Part shown: piece by piece, positions 27,119 through 36,192 of the stretch
Layout of the letters: every line of letters begins with the position of its first letter
How positions within the stretch are numbered: position 1 is the stretch's first letter
Assembly: GCF_039537585.1 (NCBI RefSeq)
Contig: NZ_BAABAU010000003.1
Coordinates: forward strand, 186,001 to 250,000
DNA from: Frondihabitans peucedani
GTDB taxonomy: Bacteria; Actinomycetota; Actinomycetes; Actinomycetales; Microbacteriaceae
Reading direction: 5' to 3'
DNA length: 64,000 nt
Made by a program: the position numbers and the translations under genes
The notes under the pieces: model-generated
Seen by the model: only the letters and a program-made list of their open reading frames with translations
What the model was told of the DNA's origin: nothing
Database searches by the model: none

Positions 27119-27781
27119 CTAGGCGCGGGAAGAGGACGCGTACGCGTCGACGTACTCCTGGCCGGACATCGCCCGGACGGTCTGCATGATCTCGTCGGTG
27201 ACGGCCCGGAGGCGCGGGGCGTCGTAGTCGCCCTCGACGGTCTCGAACTGCAGAGGCCGGCCGAGCTCGACGGTGATGCCGCCGCGACGCGGGAGCCGCT
27301 TGCCGGGCACGAAGATGCGGTCGGTCCCGGTGACGGCGCAGGGCACGACGGGCACGCCCGACGCGAGGACGAGCCGGGCCACTCCGGTGCGACCGCGGTG
27401 CATCTTGCCGTCTCGCGAGCGCGAGCCCTCGGGGTAGATCCCGATGAGGCCGTTCTCGGACAGCACCTGGAGCCCGGTCTCGAGCGACGCCTTCGAAGCG
27501 GAGCCGCCGGAGCGGTCGATCGGCAGCTGCCCGATCTGCCGCAGGAACCAGCCGAGCAGCCGCCCGCCGAAGCCCGACTTCTCGTAGTACGTGCTGGCGA
27601 CGAGGTAGGTCATCGGCCTCTTCACGACCCCGGGGATCACGACCGAGTCGATGAACGCCAGGTGGTTGCTCGCCAGGATCACGGGACCGCGCTTCGGCAC
27701 GTTCTCGAGCCCCACGACCTTGACGCGGAACCACCAGAACAGGACGGGGCGCACGACCAGCGCGCGGAAGAACGCATACAC
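27119..27781 (-). CDS. 1-acyl-sn-glycerol-3-phosphate acyltransferase (PlsC family)
   Basis: The 220-residue protein has the acyltransferase motifs NHLAFID (H-x4-D) and EGSRSRDG, plus a hydrophobic N-terminal segment and the VVPCAV region. It would transfer an acyl group to lysophosphatidate or a related acceptor at the membrane. The best start is a GTG at 27779-27781 (VYAFFRALVVRP), 44 bases after the sortase stop; no good ribosome-binding site is seen. It is the last gene of the polysaccharide-sortase transcription unit, but whether it acts in that pathway is open. Confidence 0.85.
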   Translation of the reverse strand: MYAFFRALVVRPVLFWWFRVKVVGLENVPKRGPVILASNHLAFIDSVVIPGVVKRPMTYLVASTYYEKSGFGGRLLGWFLRQIGQLPIDRSGGSASKASLETGLQVLSENGLIGIYPEGSRSRDGKMHRGRTGVARLVLASGVPVVPCAVTGTDRIFVPGKRLPRRGGITVELGRPLQFETVEGDYDAPRLRAVTDEIMQTVRAMSGQEYVDAYASSSRA

Positions 27782-27825
27782 GACAGTCAGCGTACGGGGT
27801 CGGCAGCGCGGCGGGCAGCGCGGTG

Positions 27826-28536
27826 TCAGTGGGTGGGCTTCGTCGCCGATGTCAGGTCGGCCGAGACGATCAGGTTCTCGTCGTAGTGCCCGATGGCCGG
27901 GTTGAACACTCCCCCGCAGGTGATGAGCCGGAGCGTCGGCGTCGGGGTCGTCCCGTAGACGTCGCTGGTCGGGAACTGCGACTTCAGGGCGCTGCGGCTC
28001 CCGCTCACGGTGAACGTCTCGACGGCGCCGGAGGACAGCGTCACGCGGACGGTGTCGCCGGGCTTCAACTCGTGCAGGTGGAGGAAGACCGCCGGGCCGG
28101 TGGGCGAGTCGATGTGTCCGGCGATGATGGCCGGGCCGACGGCGCCGGGGACGACGCCCTTCGCGTACCAGCCGGCCGAGAGCCACGCCTTGGGCGGGTC
28201 GAGCTCGCCCTGGGGGCCGATGGCGAGGTCCTCGAGGCCGCTCGTCACGCCGATGGCCGGGATCTCGACCTTCACGGGGACGACGCCGGCGGTGGGGACG
28301 TCGCCATAGCTCGACGTGTCGGGATCCTGGATGCCGGAGGCCGCCCCGGGGCGCGGGGTCGGCGCGGCCGACGACGACTGCTTCGGTTCAGCGTGGGGCT
28401 CTGCGGCCCGCGAACCGCTGCCCGAGCAGCCGGCGAGACCGGCGACGAGCAGCCCGGCGACGATCGCGGCCACGGCGGCGGAGGCACCGGAGCGGGCGCG
28501 CCGGCCGAGACGGCGGCGGAGCGGGAGACGCGTCAT
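27826..28536 (-). CDS. Class F sortase
   Basis: The 236-residue protein has a twin-Arg-rich n-region, a hydrophobic helix ending in the lipobox-like GLAGC, and a Ser/Pro-rich linker. The sortase barrel follows, with catalytic His in AGHIDS and Cys in LRLITCGG. Class F sortases are the common actinobacterial housekeeping-like type, whose substrates are mostly unknown. The ATG follows the GH8 stop after a single base. No LPxTG protein is encoded next to it, so its substrate must be elsewhere or be unconventional. Confidence 0.9.
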   Translation of the reverse strand: MTRLPLRRRLGRRARSGASAAVAAIVAGLLVAGLAGCSGSGSRAAEPHAEPKQSSSAAPTPRPGAASGIQDPDTSSYGDVPTAGVVPVKVEIPAIGVTSGLEDLAIGPQGELDPPKAWLSAGWYAKGVVPGAVGPAIIAGHIDSPTGPAVFLHLHELKPGDTVRVTLSSGAVETFTVSGSRSALKSQFPTSDVYGTTPTPTLRLITCGGVFNPAIGHYDENLIVSADLTSATKPTH

Positions 28537-28537
28537 G

Positions 28538-29743
28538 TCACTGCCCCTTCGGCGAGGCCTGCGAGGCGAGCGGCGAGCACGAGCCGAGCGAGTCGGTCCG
28601 CAGCTGGAGGGCGCCGAGGGCGTCCCAGGCGTCGCCGTAGTAGGTCGGGGTCGAGCGGGCGAGGTCGTCGGCCTTCCGGAGGTCGGACTCGGCCGCCTCC
28701 TGCTGACCGGAGGCCGCGCGAGCGGCCGCCCGGGCGACATACCCGAGGGGGTTCTGATCGCCGTTCGTCGCGGTGCCGCCGAGGTCGAGCTGCATCGGCA
28801 GGGGGTCCTTGCCCGCGAGGGGCGCCGCGAGATCGGCGGCGAGCGCCACGTCGGTGCTCGAGCACGACTCGGCGTAGCGGACGGCCAGGCGTCCGGCGTC
28901 GTAGCCGTACTGGACGGTCCCCCCGTTCCCGGTGGCGCTCGGCAGCGGCACCACGGTCCCGTCGAGCCGCACCTGCGCCCAGTCGCTCGGAAGAGCAGCA
29001 CCGCGCAGGATCTTCGCGGTGACGGCCCGCGAGCCGGTCGCGAGCTCTGTCCACCTCGGGTCCTTCGTCGTGCGGGCCATCAGCGCGAAGGTGGCCGGGG
29101 CCGCGTACGAGGGGTTGTACGACCAGGGGCCTGCGCCGTCCGCCCAGGGTCCGGGGAGCAGGATCCTGCCGTCTGGGGTCTCCACCGTCATCTCGTCGAG
29201 CAGGTCGCTCCCGAGGGCGGTGCCCGCCTTCGTGAAGGCAGGATCGCCGAACGCCGTCCCGGCCAGGACGAGCGCGCGGGCCGCGTCGAGGTCGGCGTCG
29301 GAGGCCGGCATGTCGTCGACCACCTTCCCGTCGTCCCATCGCCAGGCGAGCAGCCCGTCGGAGCGCTGCAGGTGCTTCCTCGTCCAGGTCCAGATGCTGC
29401 GGAATGTCTTCTCGTCGCCCGTCCCGACAGCGACCAGCATCCCGTAGGCCTGGCCCTCGCTCACGGTGTCGCCGCCCTGGTCGCGTCGGACGACGCGGCC
29501 GGCTCCCGAGCCGGAGCGGTCGACGTACTCGGCGAGGAACGCCCGGCCGATCGCCGTCGCCGAGCGGACCGTCGTCGCCCCCGCGCCCGACGTGGGCGTC
29601 GAGGACGCGGCGGGGTCGCCGATTGCGGCGGGGTCGGCGGCCTCGCGGTGCGGGAGGCCGATGGCGAGGGCCGCGACACCCGCGGTCACGAAGAGGGCGA
29701 GGACGACGGCGAGGACGGTGAGGGTGCGGATCCGGGTGGTCAT
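28538..29743 (-). CDS. Glycosyl hydrolase family 8 (endoglucanase-like), secreted
   Basis: A 401-residue protein with an N-terminal signal/anchor helix (residues 7-29) and a GH8 barrel. The catalytic acid is in SEGQAYGM, and ASDADLDAARAL contains the Asp region conserved in BcsZ-type endoglucanases. GH8 enzymes cut beta-1,4-glucans or xylans and accompany cellulose synthases. Here the gene is 7 codon-scale bases from DUF4397 and abuts the sortase, in the same unit as a processive GT2. Editing the locus polymer is therefore the likely job. Confidence 0.88.
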   Translation of the reverse strand: MTTRIRTLTVLAVVLALFVTAGVAALAIGLPHREAADPAAIGDPAASSTPTSGAGATTVRSATAIGRAFLAEYVDRSGSGAGRVVRRDQGGDTVSEGQAYGMLVAVGTGDEKTFRSIWTWTRKHLQRSDGLLAWRWDDGKVVDDMPASDADLDAARALVLAGTAFGDPAFTKAGTALGSDLLDEMTVETPDGRILLPGPWADGAGPWSYNPSYAAPATFALMARTTKDPRWTELATGSRAVTAKILRGAALPSDWAQVRLDGTVVPLPSATGNGGTVQYGYDAGRLAVRYAESCSSTDVALAADLAAPLAGKDPLPMQLDLGGTATNGDQNPLGYVARAAARAASGQQEAAESDLRKADDLARSTPTYYGDAWDALGALQLRTDSLGSCSPLASQASPKGQ

Positions 29744-29749
29744 CGCGCC

Positions 29750-30616
29750 CTAGCGGCGGAGCTCCGGGAAGAGCGCCGGGGTCGGACCGACGAGGTCGAG
29801 GCCCGCGCGCGTGGCCTCGTAGCCGCCGCCCGTCTGGACGCCGCCCTTCGGGGTCGTCGTCGTGGCCGCGCTGTCGACGGCGGGGACGATGGTGATGCCG
29901 CCCTTGGAGTTGTCGAGGATGAACAGCGTGTTGATGCTGCCGGAGGCGAGGGTGAGGCTCTTCGTGGCCGTCGCCGCCTTCTTCTTGCCCTGGAGGTCGA
30001 GGGTCCACTTGCCGGCGTCGACGGACGCGTAGCCGGAGGCGCTGCCGTAGGGGGCGTTCTCGGCGATCGGCGTGCCGGTCGTCGTCTCGACGCTGACCGA
30101 CTTCGAGACGGTGGCAGCCTGCACGAGGCGGATGCGGGCCTTGTCGTCTGCCGGCTTCGTCAGGTCGTCCTCGAAGACCGTCGTCTTGAGGTCGGCGTTC
30201 TTGCCGTAGGCGACCACGGTGATCGGCTTGCCCGAGGCGACGGTCACGGAGGCCGAGATCACCGGGGTGGAGGTGACGGCGGCGCCCGCGGGGACCATCG
30301 ACACCGAGTAGGTGCCGACCGGCAGCCGCTTGTAGGGGCTCACCTGCCCGTAGGTGACGTCGTCGAGCTCGTAGGCGACCTGGCCGCCGGAGAGGGCGGT
30401 GAGCCGCACGTCGACGCTCTTCGTGTCGGGCGAGAGGTGACCGACGCGGACCCAGCCGGTCGCGGATCCTGCGGCCTCGGCCGACGGAGCGTGGAGGACG
30501 CCGGCGCCCACCGCGAGGACGGCGGCGGCAGCGACGGCGAGGACGACGCCGAGGCGGGCGGGGCCGCTCCGGCGGGTGCGGGGAGCCTTCGTGGACTCCG
30601 GGGAGATGGTGGACAT
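29750..30616 (-). CDS. DUF4397 secreted protein
   Basis: The 288-residue protein has a signal peptide (Arg-rich start, hydrophobic helix, AEAAG cut site) followed by two Ig-like beta repeats of DUF4397. WVRVGHLSPDTKSVDVRL is the hallmark of the first, and RIRLVQAATVSKSVSV starts the second. There is no LPxTG motif or C-terminal anchor. DUF4397 proteins are often linked to class F sortases in actinobacteria, and this locus keeps that pairing. It may be a structural component of the surface polymer. Confidence 0.88.
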   Translation of the reverse strand: MSTISPESTKAPRTRRSGPARLGVVLAVAAAAVLAVGAGVLHAPSAEAAGSATGWVRVGHLSPDTKSVDVRLTALSGGQVAYELDDVTYGQVSPYKRLPVGTYSVSMVPAGAAVTSTPVISASVTVASGKPITVVAYGKNADLKTTVFEDDLTKPADDKARIRLVQAATVSKSVSVETTTGTPIAENAPYGSASGYASVDAGKWTLDLQGKKKAATATKSLTLASGSINTLFILDNSKGGITIVPAVDSAATTTTPKGGVQTGGGYEATRAGLDLVGPTPALFPELRR

Positions 30617-30640
30617 GGTGATTCCTCTCGGGCGGGACTT

Positions 30641-30703
30641 CGGGTGATCGGGTCGTTCGGGTGCTGCGGGTCGTTCGGGTGATCGGGTCGTTCGGGTGCT
30701 GCG
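30641..30703. repeat. 35-bp direct repeat, about 1.8 copies
   Basis: A 35-base unit starting CGGGTGATCGGGTCGTTCGG at 30641 is followed by a second copy at 30676 that matches for 28 bases. Each unit is itself two related 17/18-mers. It lies between the DUF4397 and GT39 genes of one unit. Confidence 0.9.
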
Positions 30704-30719
30704 CGCGCTGCCGGCCGGG

Positions 30720-32714
30720 TCAGCCGGCGAGCCCCGCGGGTTCGACGGCGGGGAACAGGATCGTGGTCGTGCCGCCCCGCTGGGTCACGGACGACGGCGC
30801 GTAGGTCGGCCCGACCTTCTTCAGCCAGGTCACGAGGCGGCTGCCGGGCTCGCCGGCACTCCTCGTCACGACGATCTGCCGGAAGGCGGAGCCGTCCTCG
30901 CCGGGGAGGGCCCGGAGCTCGTCGACGGCCACTGGGCCGGTGGCGAGGAGCTGCCCGAGGATCAGGCTGCCGCGCGCGTCGAGCTGGCCGGCGCGGAGCT
31001 GCTTCTTCAGGGCGGCCGAGCCGACGAGGTTCGGGTTGTCGGCGAGCTGGGTGCCGGCGGCGATCAGCGAGGCCTTCTCGTCCGCGGCCTGCGCCTTGGC
31101 CGCTCGGGCCCCCTCCGGGTGGATCTGCCGCACGTCGACCAGCTGGTCGGCGGTGCCGAACGACGCCACGATCGTGGAGTTGGCCAGAGCATCCTGGACG
31201 TCACGGCTGCCCCGGGCGGAGGTCCGGACGGAGTCGGTCGTGATGATGTAGTCGCTGTCGCGCCAGCCGTTCGGCGACTGGGCCTCGACGGCCCCGTCGG
31301 TGTCGATCTTGTAGAACCAGATGACGTTGTCGCGCGCGAAGCCGTCCTTGACCAGGTCGACCCACATGGAGTCGTCGACGAGCAGGCGGCTGTCGTGGGG
31401 GACGTTGTCGTCGACCCACTTCTCCGCGCTCACCATCGGGGAGTCGAGGTCCGACAGGAGGAATCCGCGCAGCTGGACGGTCCAGAGCGGGACGAGGGCC
31501 GCGATCGCGACCGCGGAGAGCACGAGCCAGGCCGTGGCGCCGGTGCGGCTGAGGGCCGTGGTGACCCTCCCCGCGCGGCGAGCGCGGAAGGCCTTCACTG
31601 CGATGTCAGCGACTCCTGCGACGAGCAGGGCTCCGAACGGGATCAGCATGATCACGTACGGCACCGGCACATAGCTGTTCGGGCGGAACATGATGGCGAC
31701 CGAGAACAGCACGAGCACCGCGAACGGGCGGAGCCTCGTCAGGAAGAGCCCGACGACGGCCGCGACCAGGGTCATGACGATGAAGACCTGGTCGAGGTTC
31801 CACCACTGGTCGACGACCTTGAAGAAGAGGCTCTGCGGGTCGAGGATCGAGCCGCTCGCCGCTCGCGTGCCGAGCTGGAACGTGAGGCCGCCGATGAGGC
31901 TGGTGTGGCCCTTCCCCGGGACGAGCTCCCCGCGGACGGCCGCGAACACCACGTAGCCGAGGCCGACGAGAGCGAGGACCGCCCCGGAGGTCGCGAGCGT
32001 GTAGCGCCGGGTCGACCGGTCGGAGTTGCGGATCATCGTCCAGGCGAGGAACGGCAGCGCCAGGAGGAAGGTCTCCTTCGACAGCACCGCGATCCCGAAC
32101 GCGAAGGCCGAGCCGATGAAGCCGGCCAGCTGGGCCCGCCGACTGAGGGCCAGGAGGAACGCCAGGAGCAGCCACGGGACCGCCACGTTGTCGAGGTAGA
32201 CGGTCCGGTGGAACTGGACCGCGAGGGGCGAGACGCCGAACACCAGGGAGGCGACGGCGGCGGCCGGGCGGCTGAGCCCGATCCTGCGCGCCAGGAACCA
32301 CATCAGGACCGTCGCGACCAGCGCGAAGAAGAGCATCGCCTCGCGCCCGGCCATGACGGCCTGGTCGTAGCGGCCGAACGCTCCGGTGGCCCCGGTGTAG
32401 CCGGCGATCTGCAGCCAGCCGAGCGGCGGGTGGTCGTACCAGTAGGTGTAGTGGGTCAGTTCGCCGAGGTGGCCGATCGCCCAGGCCTGGGCGGTGTAGG
32501 TGCCCTCGTCGTCGATCCGCTGCGGCGACCCGGCCATGTTGATGCGCTGCACGACGCCGACGACGGCGAGGACGGGCAGCAGGATCGCGAGCGTGCCCCC
32601 GTGAGCGCGGAGCCACGTGGCGATCCCGGACGGACGGCGCCCGGAGTCCTGCGGCGTCTCCGGGGCGGAGGAGCGCGGCGGCGCCTTGACGGGGCGTTCG
32701 ATCGTGGAGGTCAT
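30720..32714 (-). CDS. Membrane glycosyltransferase family 39
   Basis: This 664-residue polytopic protein has the GT39 first-loop acidic motif RIDDEGTY and DHPPLGW. About ten or eleven helices reach roughly residue 430, followed by a C-terminal extracytoplasmic domain with several Asp/Trp/Tyr segments. It should transfer a sugar from polyprenyl phosphate at the outer face. The ATG overlaps the stop of the processive GT2 by 4 bases. It belongs to the same family as the 7260-9386 protein, but lacks the Gly-rich loop. Confidence 0.88.
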   Translation of the reverse strand: MTSTIERPVKAPPRSSAPETPQDSGRRPSGIATWLRAHGGTLAILLPVLAVVGVVQRINMAGSPQRIDDEGTYTAQAWAIGHLGELTHYTYWYDHPPLGWLQIAGYTGATGAFGRYDQAVMAGREAMLFFALVATVLMWFLARRIGLSRPAAAVASLVFGVSPLAVQFHRTVYLDNVAVPWLLLAFLLALSRRAQLAGFIGSAFAFGIAVLSKETFLLALPFLAWTMIRNSDRSTRRYTLATSGAVLALVGLGYVVFAAVRGELVPGKGHTSLIGGLTFQLGTRAASGSILDPQSLFFKVVDQWWNLDQVFIVMTLVAAVVGLFLTRLRPFAVLVLFSVAIMFRPNSYVPVPYVIMLIPFGALLVAGVADIAVKAFRARRAGRVTTALSRTGATAWLVLSAVAIAALVPLWTVQLRGFLLSDLDSPMVSAEKWVDDNVPHDSRLLVDDSMWVDLVKDGFARDNVIWFYKIDTDGAVEAQSPNGWRDSDYIITTDSVRTSARGSRDVQDALANSTIVASFGTADQLVDVRQIHPEGARAAKAQAADEKASLIAAGTQLADNPNLVGSAALKKQLRAGQLDARGSLILGQLLATGPVAVDELRALPGEDGSAFRQIVVTRSAGEPGSRLVTWLKKVGPTYAPSSVTQRGGTTTILFPAVEPAGLAG

Positions 32715-34243
32715 CGCTCGTCTCCCGACGCGAGGAGGAGGGCCGGTTCGGGCTGGAGGGCCGGCTCGGGCTGGAGGGCCTTCTCGGGCTGGAGGGTGCG
32801 GGCGGCACCGATCGGGGTCACGGTTCCGGTCTCGACCGGCGCCTCGGCGTCGCGGTGCGCGCCGGTGTGCTCGGTCTTCTCCCAGCCGTTCTGCCCGCGG
32901 AGCTGCCGGTAGACGGCCCGCACGGCGCCGAGCGCGAGGAAGATCTGGTACGGGATGAGCCCCCAGATCAGGCGGAAGTAGTCGAGCGCGCGGACCTTCG
33001 TGCCGTAGGTCCGGCCGAACTCGGCGAGGCCGGTGATCTCGACGGCCAGCAGCACCAGGGTCGGGGCTACCGGGATGAACGTGATGAGCGCGATCCCCGT
33101 CGGCACCTTGACGGTGAAGATCAGGAGGACGGAGACCGGGATCAGGAGGCCGGTGACAGCCTGGATGAACGGCATCGTCAGCAGGTAGCGGGCGTAGAAG
33201 CGCTGACGGAACGTCGGCAGCTTCTTCCACTCGCCCTTGCCGAGGACCTGCATGAAGCCCTGGTTCCAGCGAGTGCGCTGCTTCAGGAGCGACGTGAACG
33301 ACCCGGGGGTCTCCTCGCGGGTGACGACCTCGGGGCTGTAGGCCACGACGACGTTCGCGCCGGCGCTCGAGAGTCGGACGCCGAGCTCGCAGTCCTCGGC
33401 GAGGCATCCTGCGTCCCAGCCCTCCGACCAGTCGAGCCACTCCTTCGTCACGAAGACGGTGTTGCCGCCCAGCGGGATGAACTTCGACTTCGCGTGGAAG
33501 TGCAGGCGCGAGCGGAACCAGAAGTAGTACTCGAGCACGTTGCGGAGGCTCCACCACGACGTCTGGAAGTTCATCAGCTGCACGCCGCCCTGCACGACGT
33601 CGGCGCCGGTCTCGGTGAACTTCGAGTCGACCAGGCTGAGGAGGCGCGGGTGCACCTCGTCCTCGGCGTCGAACACGCCGACGATCTCGCCGGTCGCGGT
33701 CTTCAGGGCGAGGTTCAGCGCCTTGGGCTTGTTCTTCGGCACCGAGTCGTCGACGATCACGCGGATGAGCTCAGGATGACGCGCGGCCGCCTCGCGGGCG
33801 ACGCGCTCGGTCCCCGGGTCGTCGTGACCCACGATCGCGATGATCTCGAAGCCCGGGTGATCCTGCATCGCCAGCCGGTCGAGGGTCTGGCCCATGACCT
33901 CCTCCTCGTGGCGGCCCGGCACGAGGAGCGTGAAGGTGTGCGACGGAGCGAGGGGCTGCTCGCTGAACGACGTGCCCTTCAGGTTGTCCTTCGAACGCCA
34001 CGCGTGGAGCATCCACCAGAGAGTCGACACCGCCACGGCGGTGAGCAGGAGGCTGACCAGGACGAGGGCGGAGTAGCCGAGCCACTCGCCGAGGGTCCAG
34101 GCGGGGAAGTGGAAGCCGAGAGCCTCCCCGGCGCCGCCGGTCGAGAATCCGCGGTTGGGGATCACTCCGCCGTCGGCGGGCGCCTGGGGAGTGAGGAGAG
34201 GTGCGGGTTCGCCGGCCGCCGTGAGGGTGTGGGCGGTCGACAT
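32711..34243 (-). CDS. Processive family 2 glycosyltransferase (cellulose/hyaluronan synthase-like)
   Basis: The 510-residue protein has a membrane helix at about residues 50-75, then the GT-A domain. That domain carries the acidic DAEDEVHP motif, CLAEDCELG (base region) and the processivity motif QRTRW (Q/RxxRW). Three or four helices follow, and the tail ends in three PEPALQ-type repeats. No PilZ domain is present, so direct c-di-GMP activation is not expected. It is the first gene of the polysaccharide unit and probably polymerises and extrudes the chain. The start at 34241-34243 gives MSTAHTLTAAGEP. Confidence 0.9.
   Translation of the reverse strand: MSTAHTLTAAGEPAPLLTPQAPADGGVIPNRGFSTGGAGEALGFHFPAWTLGEWLGYSALVLVSLLLTAVAVSTLWWMLHAWRSKDNLKGTSFSEQPLAPSHTFTLLVPGRHEEEVMGQTLDRLAMQDHPGFEIIAIVGHDDPGTERVAREAAARHPELIRVIVDDSVPKNKPKALNLALKTATGEIVGVFDAEDEVHPRLLSLVDSKFTETGADVVQGGVQLMNFQTSWWSLRNVLEYYFWFRSRLHFHAKSKFIPLGGNTVFVTKEWLDWSEGWDAGCLAEDCELGVRLSSAGANVVVAYSPEVVTREETPGSFTSLLKQRTRWNQGFMQVLGKGEWKKLPTFRQRFYARYLLTMPFIQAVTGLLIPVSVLLIFTVKVPTGIALITFIPVAPTLVLLAVEITGLAEFGRTYGTKVRALDYFRLIWGLIPYQIFLALGAVRAVYRQLRGQNGWEKTEHTGAHRDAEAPVETGTVTPIGAARTLQPEKALQPEPALQPEPALLLASGDER
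32743..32796 (-). repeat. 18-bp in-frame tandem repeat, 3 copies
   Basis: Three imperfect copies of CCGGTTCGGGCTGGAGGG (plus-strand reading) encode repeated QPEPAL-type hexapeptides in the C-terminal tail of the GT2. The third copy is more divergent. Confidence 0.9.
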
Positions 34244-34482
34244 CGGGTTGGGTGACACGGGTGACTGGCTCCTTCGCAGGATGGAAACGGGGTAAGCGCC
34301 GTTGCTCAGATCGGGTGCTTCGGGTAGCACCGGTCGGTCGGACCCCCCCGGACGAGGGTCGGCGGACATACCCAGCCTTCGTCGTCCTGGGCGTGAGCGT
34401 TTGCCTCGGGTACAGGCATTTCCGCAAACTGCCAGGGTACGGACACGTCTCGTTCACACGAGACGGGCTGTCGGGGGACGAA

Positions 34483-34488
34483 TACAGT
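34483..34488 (+). promoter_or_regulatory. -10 element for the aldo/keto reductase at 34495, probably leaderless
   Basis: TACAGT ends 6 bases before the ATG, and no Shine-Dalgarno sequence is present. A CGTCTCG/CGAGACG hairpin (34446-34465 region) lies upstream. The rest of the 251-base divergent gap (34244-34494) holds a GTTTGC/GCAAAC inverted repeat but no gene that I can support. Confidence 0.5.
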
Positions 34489-34494
34489 GGCGTC

Positions 34495-35499
34495 ATGGAA
34501 TTCAGACACCTCGGCAACTCAGGGCTCAAGATCTCCGAGATCACCTACGGCAACTGGCTGACGCACGCGGCCCAGGTCGAGAACGACACCGCGACCGCGT
34601 GCGTCCGGGCAGCGCTCGACGCGGGGATCTCCACCTTCGACACCGCCGACGCGTACGCGAACACCGCCGCCGAGAAGGTCCTCGGCGACGCTCTCAAGGG
34701 CGAGCGCCGCGAGTCGCTCGAGATCTTCACGAAGGTCTACTGGCCGACCGGGCCGCGCGGCCACAACGACGTCGGGCTCAGCCGCAAGCACATCCTGGAG
34801 TCGATCGACGGGTCGCTCCGCCGCCTCGGGACCGACTACGTCGACCTCTACCAGGCGCACCGCTACGACAGCGAGACGCCCCTCGAAGAGACCATGCAGG
34901 CCTTCGCCGACGTCGTCCGCCAGGGCAAGGCCCTCTACATCGGCGTCTCCGAGTGGAACGCCCAGCAGTTGAAGGCCGGGCACGACCTGGCGCAGAGGCT
35001 CGGCATCCAGCTCATCTCGAACCAGCCGCAGTACTCGATGCTGTGGCGCGTCATCGAGCAGGAGGTCGTACCGGCCAGCCACCAGTACGGCATCTCGCAG
35101 ATCGTCTGGTCGCCCATCGCCCAGGGCGTCCTGACCGGCAAGTACAAGGCCGGTCAGCCGCTCCCGGCGGGCTCTCGCGCCACCGACGAGAAGGGCGGCG
35201 CCAACACGATCAAGCGCTTCCTCACCGACGAGGTGCTGACGGCCGTCGCCGAGCTCGAGCCGATCGCGCGCGACCTCGACCTGTCGATGGCGCAGCTCGC
35301 AGTCGCCTGGGTGCTGCAGAACAAGAACGTGGCCTCGGCGATCATCGGCGCCTCCCGCCCCGAGCAGGTCTTCGACAACGTCAAGGCCGCCGGGGTGACG
35401 CTGCCGGCCGAGGTCCTCTCGCGGATCGACGCCGCCGTCGGGCACCTGGCCGAGCGCGATCCTGCGAAGACCGTCTCCCCCGAGAGCCGACCCGCCTAG
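34495..35499 (+). CDS. Aldo/keto reductase (potassium channel beta-subunit-like family)
   Basis: A 334-residue AKR with FDTADAYANTAAEKVLG (catalytic Asp and Tyr), the KVYWPTGP lysine strand, DYVDLYQAHRYD, and the cofactor site ASAIIGASRPEQ. The N-terminus MEFRHLGNSGLKISEI is the normal AKR start. It should be an NADPH-dependent aldehyde/ketone reductase, with the natural substrate unknown. It is divergent from the polysaccharide operon. Confidence 0.9.
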   Translation: MEFRHLGNSGLKISEITYGNWLTHAAQVENDTATACVRAALDAGISTFDTADAYANTAAEKVLGDALKGERRESLEIFTKVYWPTGPRGHNDVGLSRKHILESIDGSLRRLGTDYVDLYQAHRYDSETPLEETMQAFADVVRQGKALYIGVSEWNAQQLKAGHDLAQRLGIQLISNQPQYSMLWRVIEQEVVPASHQYGISQIVWSPIAQGVLTGKYKAGQPLPAGSRATDEKGGANTIKRFLTDEVLTAVAELEPIARDLDLSMAQLAVAWVLQNKNVASAIIGASRPEQVFDNVKAAGVTLPAEVLSRIDAAVGHLAERDPAKTVSPESRPA

Positions 35500-35522
35500 T
35501 CCACTCGCCGTTCACATCTCGA

Positions 35523-35542
35523 TTGCCGGGAATAGCCGGCAA
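35523..35542. promoter_or_regulatory. Palindromic operator overlapping the yceI promoter
   Basis: TTGCCGG-GAATAG-CCGGCAA (perfect 7-bp arms) coincides with a TTGCCG -35-like element. A TACGAT -10-like element lies 19 bases downstream at 35548-35553. Repressor binding here would block transcription of the YceI gene. Confidence 0.55.
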
Positions 35543-35620
35543 GTAGATACGATTGCATCAACCGTAGGTCGGTGTCATGTCATCGACCTGACCGACCGTC
35601 ACGACCTCTTGGAGACAACA

Positions 35621-36178
35621 ATGGCAATCAGCACCGCAACCATCCCCGGCTACGTCGCAGGCACCTGGACCCTCGACCCCGCTCACTCCGAGATCACCTT
35701 CTCGGTCCGCCACCTCGCGATCTCGAAGGTCAAGGGCAAGTTCGAGTCCTTCGACGTGAACGTCACCACCGGCGAGAGCATCGTCGACTCGACCATCAAG
35801 GCGACCATCGACGTGGCCTCCGTCACCACCGGCAACGCCGACCGCGACGGCCACCTCCAGTCGGGCGACTTCTTCCTGACCGAGGAGCACCCGCAGCTCG
35901 TCTTCCAGTCGACCAAGATCACTGAGGACGGCGACGACCTCCTCATCGACGGCGACTTCACGATGCGCGGCGTCACCAAGCCCGTCACCCTGAAGGCCGA
36001 GTTCGGCGGCATCGTCACCGACGGCTACGGCCAGACCAAGGCCGGCTTCTCGGCCAAGGGCAAGATCGACCGCACCGAGTTCGGTGTGAACTTCAACGCC
36101 GCCCTCGAGACCGGCGGCGTCCTGCTGTCGAACGACGTGGCGATCGACATGGAGATCCAGCTGGTCCTCGCCAAGTAG
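35621..36178 (+). CDS. yceI: YceI family lipid-binding-fold protein
   Basis: The 185-residue protein is a YceI-type lipocalin-like beta barrel: GTWTLDPAHSEITFSVRH at the N-terminus, then TGNADRDGHLQSGDFF and MRGVTKPVTLKAEF. It lacks a signal peptide, as cytoplasmic actinobacterial members do. YceI proteins bind long isoprenoid or fatty-amide ligands and respond to stress in some bacteria. The ATG at 35621 has a TTGGAGA site in front. The palindrome at 35523-35542 suggests repressor control. Confidence 0.92.
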   Translation: MAISTATIPGYVAGTWTLDPAHSEITFSVRHLAISKVKGKFESFDVNVTTGESIVDSTIKATIDVASVTTGNADRDGHLQSGDFFLTEEHPQLVFQSTKITEDGDDLLIDGDFTMRGVTKPVTLKAEFGGIVTDGYGQTKAGFSAKGKIDRTEFGVNFNAALETGGVLLSNDVAIDMEIQLVLAK

Positions 36179-36192
36179 CACCCTGTTCTGCC

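Noticed and set aside
28316-30682. 788-codon plus-strand ORF opposite the GH8 and DUF4397 genes
   Set aside because: Low-complexity Arg/Gly-rich antisense frame with no domain; the minus strand has clear coding motifs.
34244-34494. c-di-GMP or other riboswitch upstream of the processive GT2
   Set aside because: I looked for a c-di-GMP-I/II or ydaO-type core in the leader and found only simple inverted repeats.
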